A stretch of DNA of 64,000 nt from Pseudomonas cichorii (GTDB taxonomy: Bacteria > Pseudomonadota > Gammaproteobacteria > Pseudomonadales > Pseudomonadaceae). The translations under genes were made by a program, and so were the position numbers. The DNA is taken from assembly GCF_015471405.1 (NCBI RefSeq), contig NZ_BLVZ01000007.1, positions 248,001 through 312,000 on the forward strand, read 5' to 3'. This document shows positions 50,867-59,476 of this stretch, in pieces (position 1 is the stretch's first letter; the number at the start of each line of letters is the position of its first letter). A model generated the notes under the pieces. It worked only from the letters and a program-made list of their open reading frames with translations. It was not told the origin of the DNA and searched no databases.

Positions 50867-52564
50867 TTAATCCTTGGTCACGCGGTTGACTTCTTCAAGA
50901 CTGGTAATGCCCTGCATGGCTTTGTGCAAGCCTGAAGTGCGCAAGTCATTGAAGCCGTCCTTGCGCATCTGTTTTGAAATGTCCAATGCGTTGCCTTCTT
51001 CCATGATGATGCGTTCCAGCTCCGGTGTTTTCTTGACCACTTCGTAAATACCGACCCGGCCTCTATAGCCGCCATTACAGTGATCGCAGCCAACAGGCCC
51101 ATAGATCTTGAACTTGCCGATTTCCGATTCCGGGAAGCCTTCCTTGAGCAGTGTTTCCCGTGGCACATCGATCTCTTTCTTGCAATGAGGGCAGAGTTTA
51201 CGGGCCAGTCGCTGGGCAATGATCAGGTTGATGGCCGTGGCAATGTTAAAGGCCGCGACCCCCATATGATGCAGTCGAGTCAGTGTTTCCGCTGCGCTAT
51301 TGGTGTGCAGGGTAGAGAGCACCATATGGCCGGTCTGCGAAGCCTTGATGGCGATTTCGGCGGTTTCCAGATCGCGGATCTCACCCACCATGATCACGTC
51401 CGGGTCCTGACGCAGAAAGGCCCGCAGCGCCTGGGAAAAGTCCATGCCCTGGCGCGGGTTGACGTTGACCTGATTAATGCCTTCCAGGTTGATCTCCACC
51501 GGGTCTTCTGCGGTAGAGATATTGATATCCACGGTATTGAGGATATTCAGGCCGGTATAGAGCGAAACGGTTTTACCCGAGCCGGTGGGGCCGGTGACCA
51601 GGATCATCCCTTGCGGTTGCTTTAGAGCTTCCAGATAAAGAGCCTTTTGCTCCGGCTCATACCCCAGCGCATCAATGCCCATCTGTGCGCTGGTGGGGTC
51701 GAGGATCCGCATCACGATCTTTTCGCCCCACAGCGTCGGCAGGGTGTTCATACGAAAATCGATGGCCTTGCTTTTGGATACGCGCAGTTTGACCCGACCA
51801 TCCTGAGGTTTGCGCCGCTCCGAGATATCCAGGCTGGCCATGACTTTCAGGCGTGCGGCAATCCGGCTGGCCAGATGTATAGGTGGCCTGGCGGCCTCGT
51901 GCAAAATGCCATCGGTACGAAAGCGCACGCGAAAGACCTTTTCATAAGGCTCGAAGTGCAAGTCTGAAGAGCCCATACGTATGGCATCCATCAGCATCTT
52001 GTTGACGAAGCGCACGACTGGCGCGTCGTCGGCATCGTCTTTCCCGGATATCGAGGTTTCTTTGGTGTTCTCGGCCTGTTCGATATCCAGTCCCAGGTCG
52101 ACATCGGCCATTTCCCCCAGGCCCATACCTGTGTCGAACAGCTTTTCAATGGCATCGCTGAGCTTGTCGTCTTCGACCAGAATCGCTTCGGTATTGAGGC
52201 CTGTACTGAACTGGATATCGGTAACGGCCTGATGGTTGGTGGGGTCCGATACGCCCACGAACAGCTTGTTGCCGCGTCGCCATAAAGGCAGTGCATGGTG
52301 CTGGCGTACCAGCTTTTCACTGACCAGGCCTTTGGGCTGGCTTTCCTTGTCCAGGCAGTTGAGGTCAAGGAAGGGGACACCGAACTGATCGGATGCCAGC
52401 TCTGCCAGTACCAGACTTTTGACCAGCTTGTTCTGCACCAGATAGCTGACCAGCGAAATCTTGTCGCGCCGTGCCTGTTGGTAAGCCTGCTGCGCAGTTT
52501 TTTCAGTAAGAAGCTCGGCTTCGACCAATTGCTTGGCCAGACCGGTGAGGACGACATCAGACAT
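50867..52564 (-). CDS. pilB: PilB, type IV pilus extension ATPase
   Basis: A 565-residue cytosolic hexameric ATPase with a T2SSE N-terminal domain (1-150), Walker A GPTGSGKT (Lys331), Asp and His boxes, and the tetra-Cys zinc site (CPHCKKEID and CDHCNGGYRG). I chose the ATG at 52562-52564, giving MSDVVLTGLAKQLVEAELLT, the usual PilB N-terminus; the upstream extension is unsupported. It is divergent from pilA. Confidence 0.96.
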   Translation of the reverse strand: MSDVVLTGLAKQLVEAELLTEKTAQQAYQQARRDKISLVSYLVQNKLVKSLVLAELASDQFGVPFLDLNCLDKESQPKGLVSEKLVRQHHALPLWRRGNKLFVGVSDPTNHQAVTDIQFSTGLNTEAILVEDDKLSDAIEKLFDTGMGLGEMADVDLGLDIEQAENTKETSISGKDDADDAPVVRFVNKMLMDAIRMGSSDLHFEPYEKVFRVRFRTDGILHEAARPPIHLASRIAARLKVMASLDISERRKPQDGRVKLRVSKSKAIDFRMNTLPTLWGEKIVMRILDPTSAQMGIDALGYEPEQKALYLEALKQPQGMILVTGPTGSGKTVSLYTGLNILNTVDINISTAEDPVEINLEGINQVNVNPRQGMDFSQALRAFLRQDPDVIMVGEIRDLETAEIAIKASQTGHMVLSTLHTNSAAETLTRLHHMGVAAFNIATAINLIIAQRLARKLCPHCKKEIDVPRETLLKEGFPESEIGKFKIYGPVGCDHCNGGYRGRVGIYEVVKKTPELERIIMEEGNALDISKQMRKDGFNDLRTSGLHKAMQGITSLEEVNRVTKD

Positions 52565-52727
52565 AAAACCACCAGACACAGACAGTGTGAGGTTTATAGC
52601 GCAGTCGGGCTTTGCTGCCAAATGGCAGTATGGGATGTGACGAAAATTGTCAGTTTCTGATGATTTCGGTGGTCGCAAAGAGCGCTTATGGTTGATTTTG
52701 GTCAATCAATTGTGCGGTATCTGGATT

Positions 52728-52743
52728 TGGCATGGCCTGTGCT
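52728..52743 (+). promoter_or_regulatory. sigma-54 promoter of pilA
   Basis: TGGCAT at 52728-52733 and GTGC at 52739-52742 have the fixed -24/-12 spacing of the RpoN consensus (TGGCAC-N5-TTGC). It lies about 50 bases before the pilA start, as expected for a PilS/PilR-controlled pilin gene. Confidence 0.8.
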
Positions 52744-52790
52744 TTTATTCCTGCAAGGCACCACCTCATTGACGCCTTGGAGATGTATCC

Positions 52791-53183
52791 ATGCAAACAC
52801 AAAAAGGTTTTACGCTGATCGAGCTGATGATCGTGGTTGCGATTGTCGGTATTCTGGCCGCAGTAGCCATTCCGTCCTATCAAAATTACACCTTGCGCGC
52901 GCAGGCCTCTGCTCTGCTCGCGACGCTGGACTCCGCCAAGATTGCGGTAGCAGAGAACTGGAGCAATGGCCTCACTGGCACTGCTCTTTGTGGTACGGGG
53001 GCTACTGCTATTACAGGCTGCTCAGGCAGTGGTACATTAACGGCTACCCGTTCTCCTGTTACCGTTATCCTGGCTCCAACACCACCTCCTACTACTGGTG
53101 CTGGAAGCGTAGGCGGAAGTATCACTTGGACATGTACTGTTAGCCCGACGAACGCCTCTCCTGCAACATGTACCGGCTCGTAA
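52791..53183 (+). CDS. pilA: PilA, type IV pilin
   Basis: Major pilus subunit of 130 residues. The prepilin leader MQTQKG is cut by PilD before [18 protein letters not shown], with Glu5 of the mature protein present. Four Cys (two near ALCGTG/TGCSGS, two near TWTCTV/ATCTGS) can form the loop disulfides. The protein ends in Ser, like group I pilins that are O-glycosylated on the C-terminal Ser by TfpO. The ATG has TTGGAG upstream. It is followed by a terminator and then the glycosyltransferase gene. Confidence 0.96.
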   Translation: MQTQKGFTLIELMIVVAIVGILAAVAIPSYQNYTLRAQASALLATLDSAKIAVAENWSNGLTGTALCGTGATAITGCSGSGTLTATRSPVTVILAPTPPPTTGAGSVGGSITWTCTVSPTNASPATCTGS

Positions 53184-53193
53184 TAGCTTGAAA

Positions 53194-53217
53194 GAAAGGC
53201 GCTTCGGCGCCTTTTTT
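53194..53217 (+). terminator. terminator after pilA
   Basis: Perfect stem AAAGGCGC-TTCG-GCGCCTTT with a stable UUCG tetraloop and a T-run, 10 bases after the pilA stop. It probably lets some transcripts through to the next gene, reducing its level relative to pilin. Confidence 0.9.
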
Positions 53218-53242
53218 GATGTCGGAGGTCTGGAGTCTCCAA

Positions 53243-54658
53243 GTGTTATCTACAGCAAAAAACCATATTTTTTTCTTCTTCTGTTGCATCACGCTTTTTA
53301 TCTGCGCTGGCACCTTTGAGTTTTCCGGCCACAACTTCCAGAGACTGGCACAGTTTCTTATTGGCACCCTCTCCGTATTGACCCTTTGTCTGTATTCGAT
53401 CAAGGGTTTGAATGCCAGTGTGTTTCAATCTGGTATCAAGGCTGTTTTTTCATGTGTGTTGCTGGGTGGAGTCATTTCCAGCCTGACAGCCCATCAACCC
53501 CTCTGGGCATTGATCGAGTTATCGGTCTTGTTGCTGTGTTGCGCCATCGCCAGTGCATTTGCCCAACAGCGACGAATTCATGGTGCTCAGCTTGATCGGT
53601 TTTTCATTGGTTTCGCTGTCTTCATTTGTTCTATCAAAACACTTCAGTTTCTTTCGGCAACTGCTGCAGCCTTCCTCAGCTTTCCCTCTTCGCTGGACAC
53701 AGACCTGCTGTTGGAAGGTTTTTCCAACAAGCGTTTCTATGGCCAGTTTCAGACGTTCACCTTACCGTTGCTTGCATTGCCACTGCTTCTTGTTTCGGCA
53801 CGGCGCTCTATCAAGGTCTCAATCTTTGTCTTGCTGAGCCTCTGGTGGATGATCGCCGTGACTGGTGGTACGCGAGGTACATGGCTGGGTATGGGAACTG
53901 CCGTGATCGTAGCTTCTTGTCTCGGACGTGCTGGCCGCTACTGGGCAGGCTGGCAACTGGCAGCCGCTTTTGTGGGGGTATTGCAGTTTCTTCTTCTTTT
54001 CAGTCTGTTACCGGCCTGGCTGGGCATTGAAGTCGCCAACTTTGCAGGTGAGCGGCTGAATACTTCGCTGTCTGCCCGTGAGCTTTTGTGGCAGCAGGCA
54101 TGGACCATGATCAAGGAGCGTCCGCTGCTGGGTTTTGGGCCGATGCATTTTGCTGATATCTGGAACCCGTATGGCGCGCATCCGCATCAGGCGATCCTGC
54201 AGTGGGCAAGCGAGTGGGGAATACCTTCCGCATTGTGCGTCGCCGGGCTGGCTTTGTATGGAGGCGTGGTCACAGGGCTCTTGTTACTCAAGCAGGCTCA
54301 CTCTCTAGAGCCTGTCGATCTGCTACGGCTTTGCCTGTTCGCAAGTCTGGTTGGTGCGCTGACACAGGCGATGGTCGATGGTGTCATTGTCATGCCGTAC
54401 TCGCAGTTATGGCTGGCAATCATTGTTGGCTGGTTATTGGCCCTGCATGAATGGCAGGTCACACCGGCTTCGCGCAACCTGATTCTTGATCGGTTATGGA
54501 TGGCCTGTCTCGTTCTGGCAACAGGCCTGATTTTCTATACGATCGTTCGCGACTTTCCCTATCTTGAGACTCTTCAGCAGCAGTCCGGGCAGAGTTTTGG
54601 AGGTCCTTCTCTGCCTCGTTTCTGGCTGCGGGGGAGCATCGCGCATCCCCCCGAATAA
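53243..54658 (+). CDS. tfpO: TfpO/PilO-like pilin O-oligosaccharyltransferase (O-antigen ligase family)
   Basis: A 471-residue inner-membrane protein with about eleven membrane segments and a Wzy_C/O-antigen ligase core: GTRGTWLGM, then RPLLGFGPMHF and the periplasmic loop HPHQAILQWASEWG. In P. aeruginosa 1244 and P. syringae pv. tabaci the gene directly after pilA transfers an O-antigen unit onto pilin. The C-terminal Ser of PilA here fits that substrate. Start: GTG 53243 has GGAG upstream; ATG 53219 is possible but lies within the pilA terminator. Confidence 0.85.
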   Translation: MLSTAKNHIFFFFCCITLFICAGTFEFSGHNFQRLAQFLIGTLSVLTLCLYSIKGLNASVFQSGIKAVFSCVLLGGVISSLTAHQPLWALIELSVLLLCCAIASAFAQQRRIHGAQLDRFFIGFAVFICSIKTLQFLSATAAAFLSFPSSLDTDLLLEGFSNKRFYGQFQTFTLPLLALPLLLVSARRSIKVSIFVLLSLWWMIAVTGGTRGTWLGMGTAVIVASCLGRAGRYWAGWQLAAAFVGVLQFLLLFSLLPAWLGIEVANFAGERLNTSLSARELLWQQAWTMIKERPLLGFGPMHFADIWNPYGAHPHQAILQWASEWGIPSALCVAGLALYGGVVTGLLLLKQAHSLEPVDLLRLCLFASLVGALTQAMVDGVIVMPYSQLWLAIIVGWLLALHEWQVTPASRNLILDRLWMACLVLATGLIFYTIVRDFPYLETLQQQSGQSFGGPSLPRFWLRGSIAHPPE

Positions 54659-54664
54659 ATTCGC

Positions 54665-55213
54665 CTAACCTCTCACAACCCCATCCACACGCGGCTGCTT
54701 GCGAAACCGGCGCTTGACCACAATCACCACGACCAGCACCAGCAGAATCAGCACGCTGAAGAAGATCGCGTTGAAGATCGGGAACGGTTGGTCGCGGTTG
54801 CTGGTAATTTCGATCTCGGTGATGTTGGGGAACATCGACAGGATCTGGATGCGCCAGCCGTAGTAGCGGATCAGTGCCAGTTGCTGCGAGTCACGGGAAT
54901 AGCCCTGGGCCTTGGCCTGGATATCTGCCGAGTCGAACTTGAAGTACCACGGGAAGCTCCAGCCGGTGTCTTCGTTGCGGTAGACCACGACTTTCTTGGT
55001 GTCCGGGTCTTCGGTGTTGATGAAGTAGACATCGCGGGTCGGGCCGTCGGCCACGTTGTCGGCGTTGATCACGCCGTCTGCGTCCATTCTTTTTACTTCC
55101 ACACCCGTGACCATCACGACATCATGACGCGGCAAGACGTAGTAGAGGCTGAGTGCGCCGATCCCGAATGCAACGAAAACCAAAAGCCAAATCGACCGCT
55201 TGAGCCACTTCAT
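54665..55213 (-). CDS. DUF1523 family membrane protein
   Basis: A 182-residue protein with membrane helices at both ends (SIWLLVFVAFGIGALSLYYVL and ILLVLVVVIVV) and a central extracytoplasmic part with VYFINTEDPDTKKVVVYRNE and GWSFPWYFKF, the DUF1523 pattern. Function unknown. The start at 55211-55213 has GGGGA upstream. It is divergent from the ATP-grasp gene of the ter locus, with 122 bases between starts. Confidence 0.75.
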   Translation of the reverse strand: MKWLKRSIWLLVFVAFGIGALSLYYVLPRHDVVMVTGVEVKRMDADGVINADNVADGPTRDVYFINTEDPDTKKVVVYRNEDTGWSFPWYFKFDSADIQAKAQGYSRDSQQLALIRYYGWRIQILSMFPNITEIEITSNRDQPFPIFNAIFFSVLILLVLVVVIVVKRRFRKQPRVDGVVRG

Positions 55214-55335
55214 GTCATTGTCCCCTAGTGAAAAATGGCGTGACTTTGCCCTAATCCGAACATTTTGAAGCAAAACAGTTATTACAAAATTCGACAAAGC
55301 TGCTTAGAAAGCTGCTTTGTCTTCTGGAGAGTCAC

Positions 55336-56334
55336 ATGATTTGGTTCCTTGAAGGGCAGTCCAGCCAACGCGAAGTCATCATGGGCGCGCGTGATGCCTT
55401 GCCGGCATCGGTGCGGATTATCGCTTCCCATCGCCAGGATCGCTCGGAAATTACCGGGCAGGCCGACGTTGCCTTGCAGGAGCCCCGCAATAACGCTGAG
55501 CGCATTGACTGGGTTCTTGAGACGGCCCGTGAACTGGGTGTCAAAGTCATTATCGCCGGGCGTGTCGGCAGTTTTTATGAGGCGCATCGTGAGCGTTTCG
55601 TGGCCGAGGGTTTTGACCTGGTTACCGGCGGTACCAGCATGCAGACCTTTCTCAATGTAGACGACAAAAGCCTTTTTACTGCCGCCGCCGAGCAGGCCGG
55701 GCTGGCCTGCATACCGGGGATCAGTGCAAACAATACCGAAGAATTGCTGGCAGCCTACGAAACACTGTCCCGCACAGGTGAGGTCTGCATCAAGCCGACG
55801 GTAGGAATTTTCGGGCATGGTTTCTGGCGCTTCAAGGCCGGTGTCGATGACTTCCGTTGCTTCGCCAATCCTGACGCTCGGGAAACCAGCTTCGAGGCTT
55901 ATCTGAACGCCTATCGCCAATCGGATGACAGGCCGCCCATGCTGCTCATGCCGTATATGCCGGGCAGTGAATGTTCGGTGGATATGGTCTGTGAGCATGG
56001 CAAGGCCGTGGCCTTCGTCGGTCGGCGCAAGCAGGGCATGAACCAGACTTTCGAGCGCGACAGCGAAGCTGTCCGGCTGGCCGTGCAGGCGGCCGAGCAT
56101 TTTGGCTGCGACGGCCTGATCAACGTGCAGACTCGTGACGATGCCGACGGCAAGCCGCACCTGCTTGAAATCAATCCTCGCTACTCGGGCGGTATTGGTT
56201 ACACACGGGAAACGGGTGTCAATCTGCCGGGAATTTTCGCAACTCGTCGGCTTGGGCTGAAAGAACCGGAAACACATTGGCTGGATAATATCCGGGTCAA
56301 GGCGATAACCGTGGCTGTACTGGCTTCGGTTTGA
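55336..56334 (+). CDS. ATP-grasp family ligase of the ter locus
   Basis: A 332-residue ATP-grasp enzyme. The ATP-binding part reads EVCIKPTVGIFGHGFWRF and the metal site HLLEINPRYSGG (Glu and Asn bind Mg). Such enzymes join a carboxylate to an amine or thiol through an acyl phosphate. Its position before PRTase, HAD, StiP and CitE-like genes is the arrangement described for Ter-linked biosynthetic modules, thought to make a nucleoside-like metabolite. Its own substrate is unknown. First gene of the plus-strand ter set; the promoter must lie in the 122-base divergent gap. Confidence 0.85.
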   Translation: MIWFLEGQSSQREVIMGARDALPASVRIIASHRQDRSEITGQADVALQEPRNNAERIDWVLETARELGVKVIIAGRVGSFYEAHRERFVAEGFDLVTGGTSMQTFLNVDDKSLFTAAAEQAGLACIPGISANNTEELLAAYETLSRTGEVCIKPTVGIFGHGFWRFKAGVDDFRCFANPDARETSFEAYLNAYRQSDDRPPMLLMPYMPGSECSVDMVCEHGKAVAFVGRRKQGMNQTFERDSEAVRLAVQAAEHFGCDGLINVQTRDDADGKPHLLEINPRYSGGIGYTRETGVNLPGIFATRRLGLKEPETHWLDNIRVKAITVAVLASV

Positions 56335-56386
56335 TCGGGATAATAGTTTTTTGCTATTAAATTGCTCTTATCAGGGAGGATTGGGC

Positions 56387-57523
56387 ATGAAAGTGTTGGC
56401 ACCGGGCGCAAATACAGCAATTGCGAATGCACATTGCACGTGGTTGCTGGAAAGCGGAAAGGCTTCGGTATTCGGCGAATACGTCGCGGTAGCCTTGCTG
56501 CCGGTTGACGAAAAACGTCAGCCCAAGGGCGAACCGGCATTGCTGCACCGCGAACAGAACTGGATGGAGTGGAGCGACGGACCAGAACGTGTCGGTTGCT
56601 CGCTCAAGCTGGATCGCCTGCCCGCTGGCAGTGATCGTGTTCTGGTGATGGTTTACGTCTATGCCGCCACCGGGCCAATTCGCGATATTTCCAGCTTGCG
56701 ACTGGTGATCGACAAGGAAATCGAAGTCCAGGCAGATCTGCGGGACAACGGTGAGGCTTCGATCATCATCGGTGAGTTTTACCAGCGTAACGATCAATGG
56801 AAGTTTCGAGCGCTGCATGAAGGTTCTGCCTACGGACTGGCAGCGTTTGGACGCAAGATAGGCCTGGACGTCAATGATCATCATCCTCGGCGCAGTTCCA
56901 TCAACTCTCCGGGCGGTCATCATCAGTCGGCTACAGGCACCGCGTTTGTGGTCGGGCCTTCCCATGTGATGACGTGTGCCCATGTCATTGAAGACATGAG
57001 CGTGCTGTATATCAGTTCGCTGGAAGGGCGCTTCAAGGTCGAGCCAGTGGTGGTCGATCGTCGAAACGACATCGCATTGCTGCGGGTGCAAGGTGCTTCG
57101 CCGCTCAAGCCGGTCACGTTTCGTGAGGGGCAGGGTGCCGAGCCGGGCGATACGGTGGTGGCGCTGGGTTATCCACTGGCTTCGATTTCCGGTGGTAGCC
57201 TGCAAGTGACTCAAGGCGGGATATCCGGCCTGTTCGGCTTGCACAGCGATGCCAGCCTGTTTCAGTTCACGGCGCCCATTCAGCCGGGCTCCAGTGGCAG
57301 TCCACTGTTCGACAACGGTGGCGCGGTTATCGGGATGGTGACCTCAAGTGTGCCGGATGCACAGAACATGAATTTCGCGGTGAAGTCGGCATTGCTTCTG
57401 TCTTTTCTGGAAGCCTGTCGCGTAACGGCATCCCATGCCCGTCCCGAGAGGGCGTACACCACGACTGAAATTACACGCTCTGCCCAGTCGGCGCTCTGGC
57501 TTCTTGAGGCCTCGCGCGCATAA
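56387..57523 (+). CDS. TerD domain fused to a trypsin-like serine protease
   Basis: A 378-residue fusion. Residues 1-165 are a TerD-type beta-sandwich (SLKLDRLPAG, then IIIGEFYQRNDQWKFRALHE as in TerD/TerA proteins), but without the acidic DIDLDAS Ca-binding loop of the TerD gene downstream. Residues 180-350 are an S1C-like protease with complete triad: H199 (TCAHVIE), D228 (RRNDIAL), S303 (PGSSGSPLF). No signal peptide is seen, so it is probably cytosolic. The ATG at 56387 has GGAGG at good spacing. The active-site Ser predicts a working peptidase that the TerD part may direct to a complex. I do not know this fusion as a standard ter component. Confidence 0.85.
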   Translation: MKVLAPGANTAIANAHCTWLLESGKASVFGEYVAVALLPVDEKRQPKGEPALLHREQNWMEWSDGPERVGCSLKLDRLPAGSDRVLVMVYVYAATGPIRDISSLRLVIDKEIEVQADLRDNGEASIIIGEFYQRNDQWKFRALHEGSAYGLAAFGRKIGLDVNDHHPRRSSINSPGGHHQSATGTAFVVGPSHVMTCAHVIEDMSVLYISSLEGRFKVEPVVVDRRNDIALLRVQGASPLKPVTFREGQGAEPGDTVVALGYPLASISGGSLQVTQGGISGLFGLHSDASLFQFTAPIQPGSSGSPLFDNGGAVIGMVTSSVPDAQNMNFAVKSALLLSFLEACRVTASHARPERAYTTTEITRSAQSALWLLEASRA

Positions 57524-57591
57524 CGACCGCTTCCCTTCGGGATACGGGGCAGGCGCCAGGGGCATTGGCCCCGTTAACCAGGAATCTATCG

Positions 57592-58725
57592 ATGGACAGC
57601 AGCTCAGCTCTTTCAACCCCTACAAGGCTTCGCGCTGATCTGCTTCGTGGTCGTCTCGACGTGATGGTCGATTCGTCTACCATTGCTCCGGACTCACTGT
57701 TCGGCTTTGCCGAGCGACGCAATCCCAAGCGGGCGTTTCTCTTTGTTTCCCGAGTGCTGGGGCGACATATTCCGGTGCGTCCTGGTGTCATGCTCAAAAG
57801 CTTTCAGGACCTTGCGCACAAGATCCCAGCTGATCTCCCGGGCCCGGTGCTGGTCATCGGCATGGCCGAGACGGCAGTCGGGCTTGGGGCAGGCGTGCAT
57901 CGTGCCTATAGCGAATCGCGCCCGGACTCACTGTATCTGGTCAGTACCCGTCACCCGACCGGCACCGAGCTGTTCGCCCGTTTCGAGGAGGAGCACAGCC
58001 ACGCCAGTGCCCACCTGATTCACTTGCCCACCGACCCTGCGCTGCGCGAAATGATGCTTGGCGCTCGTTCGCTGGTACTGGTCGATGACGAAGCCTCCAC
58101 CGGCAAGACATTCATCAATCTGTACAGGGCGCTGGTCGAGGCCGGGCTGAGCAAGGTCGAGCGTGTCGTGACCTGTGTATTGACCGACTGGTCGGCCGGT
58201 GCGGTCAGTACCACGATGGGCAATGTGGCCGAGCAGGTTTCGCTGCTGCAGGGTTCCTACTCCTTCGCCGAGGATCTGGCTGCGCCACTGCCGGACATGC
58301 CGGAAGTCGGCACTGTTGCCATGGGTGACTGGCCATTGGTTACCGACAATGACTGGGGGCGTCTTGGTGTGCGCTCCGTGGCCGACACCCTGGCGCCGGG
58401 TATTCAGGTCGCCAAGGGCGAGCGTGTGCTGGTGGTCGGTACCAGCGAGTTCGTCTGGCGCCCATTCCTGTTGGCCGAACGTCTGGAAAAGGCCGGTGCG
58501 GATGTGCATTTCAGCTCCACCAGTCGTTCACCCATTGCCTTGGGGCATGCCATCGATCATGCACTGTCATTCTCCGACAACTACGGGCTGGGTATTCCCA
58601 ATTTTCTCTACAACGTACGGCCCGGTCAGTTCGATCGTGTACTGATCTGCACCGAAACCCCTCAGCAGGCGGTGCCTGCCGAACTGGTCGAAGCGCTGAA
58701 TGCCGAGGTCATCTGTGATGAGTAA
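57592..58725 (+). CDS. phosphoribosyltransferase-TRSP domain protein of the ter locus
   Basis: A 377-residue protein. The N-terminal half is a type I phosphoribosyltransferase with the PRPP motif LVLVDDEASTGKTF; the C-terminal half (about 240-377) is the TRSP domain, named for its conserved motif, here TSRSPIALG. It would link a base-like group to ribose phosphate in the proposed Ter metabolite pathway. I chose the ATG at 57592 with AGGA upstream rather than 57565. It overlaps the HAD gene by 8 bases. Confidence 0.85.
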   Translation: MDSSSALSTPTRLRADLLRGRLDVMVDSSTIAPDSLFGFAERRNPKRAFLFVSRVLGRHIPVRPGVMLKSFQDLAHKIPADLPGPVLVIGMAETAVGLGAGVHRAYSESRPDSLYLVSTRHPTGTELFARFEEEHSHASAHLIHLPTDPALREMMLGARSLVLVDDEASTGKTFINLYRALVEAGLSKVERVVTCVLTDWSAGAVSTTMGNVAEQVSLLQGSYSFAEDLAAPLPDMPEVGTVAMGDWPLVTDNDWGRLGVRSVADTLAPGIQVAKGERVLVVGTSEFVWRPFLLAERLEKAGADVHFSSTSRSPIALGHAIDHALSFSDNYGLGIPNFLYNVRPGQFDRVLICTETPQQAVPAELVEALNAEVICDE

Positions 58726-59476
58726 CGAACGCCCGCTGATATTCGTGGATCTGGACGACACCCTGTTCCAGACCGCCCGCAAGACAGCTCCCGGTATCGA
58801 GAAGCATGTCGCGACCGTTGACCTCACAGGCAATGCCAATGGCTACATGACCAATGTGCAGAAGTCCTTCGTGAACTGGCTGCTGGCCCATTCCGATGTA
58901 GTGCCGGTCACGGCGCGCAGTGTCGAGGCCTATAGCCGGGTGAAGTTGCCCTTCAGTGTTGGCGCCATCTGCTCACATGGCGGTGTGATGCTCGATGCTG
59001 GCGGCCGCCTGGACAGCGACTGGAATGCACAGATGAAACAGACCCTGGCCGCTTATCAGGGGCGTTTGCATGAACTGAGCGCTGCCACCTTGGCCATTGG
59101 TCAGGAAATGGGCGTTTCGTTGCGCGGCTGGGTAGTGGAGGAGGCGAATCTTTTCCATTATGTAGTGACCAAGCATAACGAAAGCGATGACAGCATCCTG
59201 ACTCGCGTGCTGGCCGAAGTGCAGGCACGTGGCCTGCTCGATGACATGCATGTGCATGGCAACGGCAACAATCTGGCGTTCCTGCCCAACGGGTTGGCCA
59301 AGCGTTACGCCGTTCAGGAATGGTTACGTCGCGATCAGGCCGTCAATGGCGAGCGCCCGGTGCTGGGCTTTGGTGACAGCATCACCGACCTGGGTTTCAT
59401 GGACGAGTGTCACTGGTGGGCAACGCCTGCCCGCAGTCAGTTGGCCAGGATGTTCGCCGGTGCTGCGCATGAGTAA
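58718..59476 (+). CDS. HAD-superfamily phosphatase of the ter locus
   Basis: A 252-residue hydrolase with HAD motif I IFVDLDDTLFQTA and motif IV GFGDSITDLGFM, plus the Lys region GLAKRYAV. The cap insertion (about 85-180) is of the Cof/sucrose-phosphatase kind. It would dephosphorylate an intermediate made by the neighbouring PRTase. The start at 58718 overlaps the stop of the PRTase gene; its own stop overlaps the next start, so the set is translationally coupled. Confidence 0.85.
   Translation: MSNERPLIFVDLDDTLFQTARKTAPGIEKHVATVDLTGNANGYMTNVQKSFVNWLLAHSDVVPVTARSVEAYSRVKLPFSVGAICSHGGVMLDAGGRLDSDWNAQMKQTLAAYQGRLHELSAATLAIGQEMGVSLRGWVVEEANLFHYVVTKHNESDDSILTRVLAEVQARGLLDDMHVHGNGNNLAFLPNGLAKRYAVQEWLRRDQAVNGERPVLGFGDSITDLGFMDECHWWATPARSQLARMFAGAAHE

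Noticed and set aside
57555..57576. GC-rich hairpin (GGGGC-ATTG-GCCCC) between the TerD-protease and PRTase genes
   Set aside because: No T-run follows and it is inside a clear operon; at most an RNA-stabilising or attenuating hairpin.
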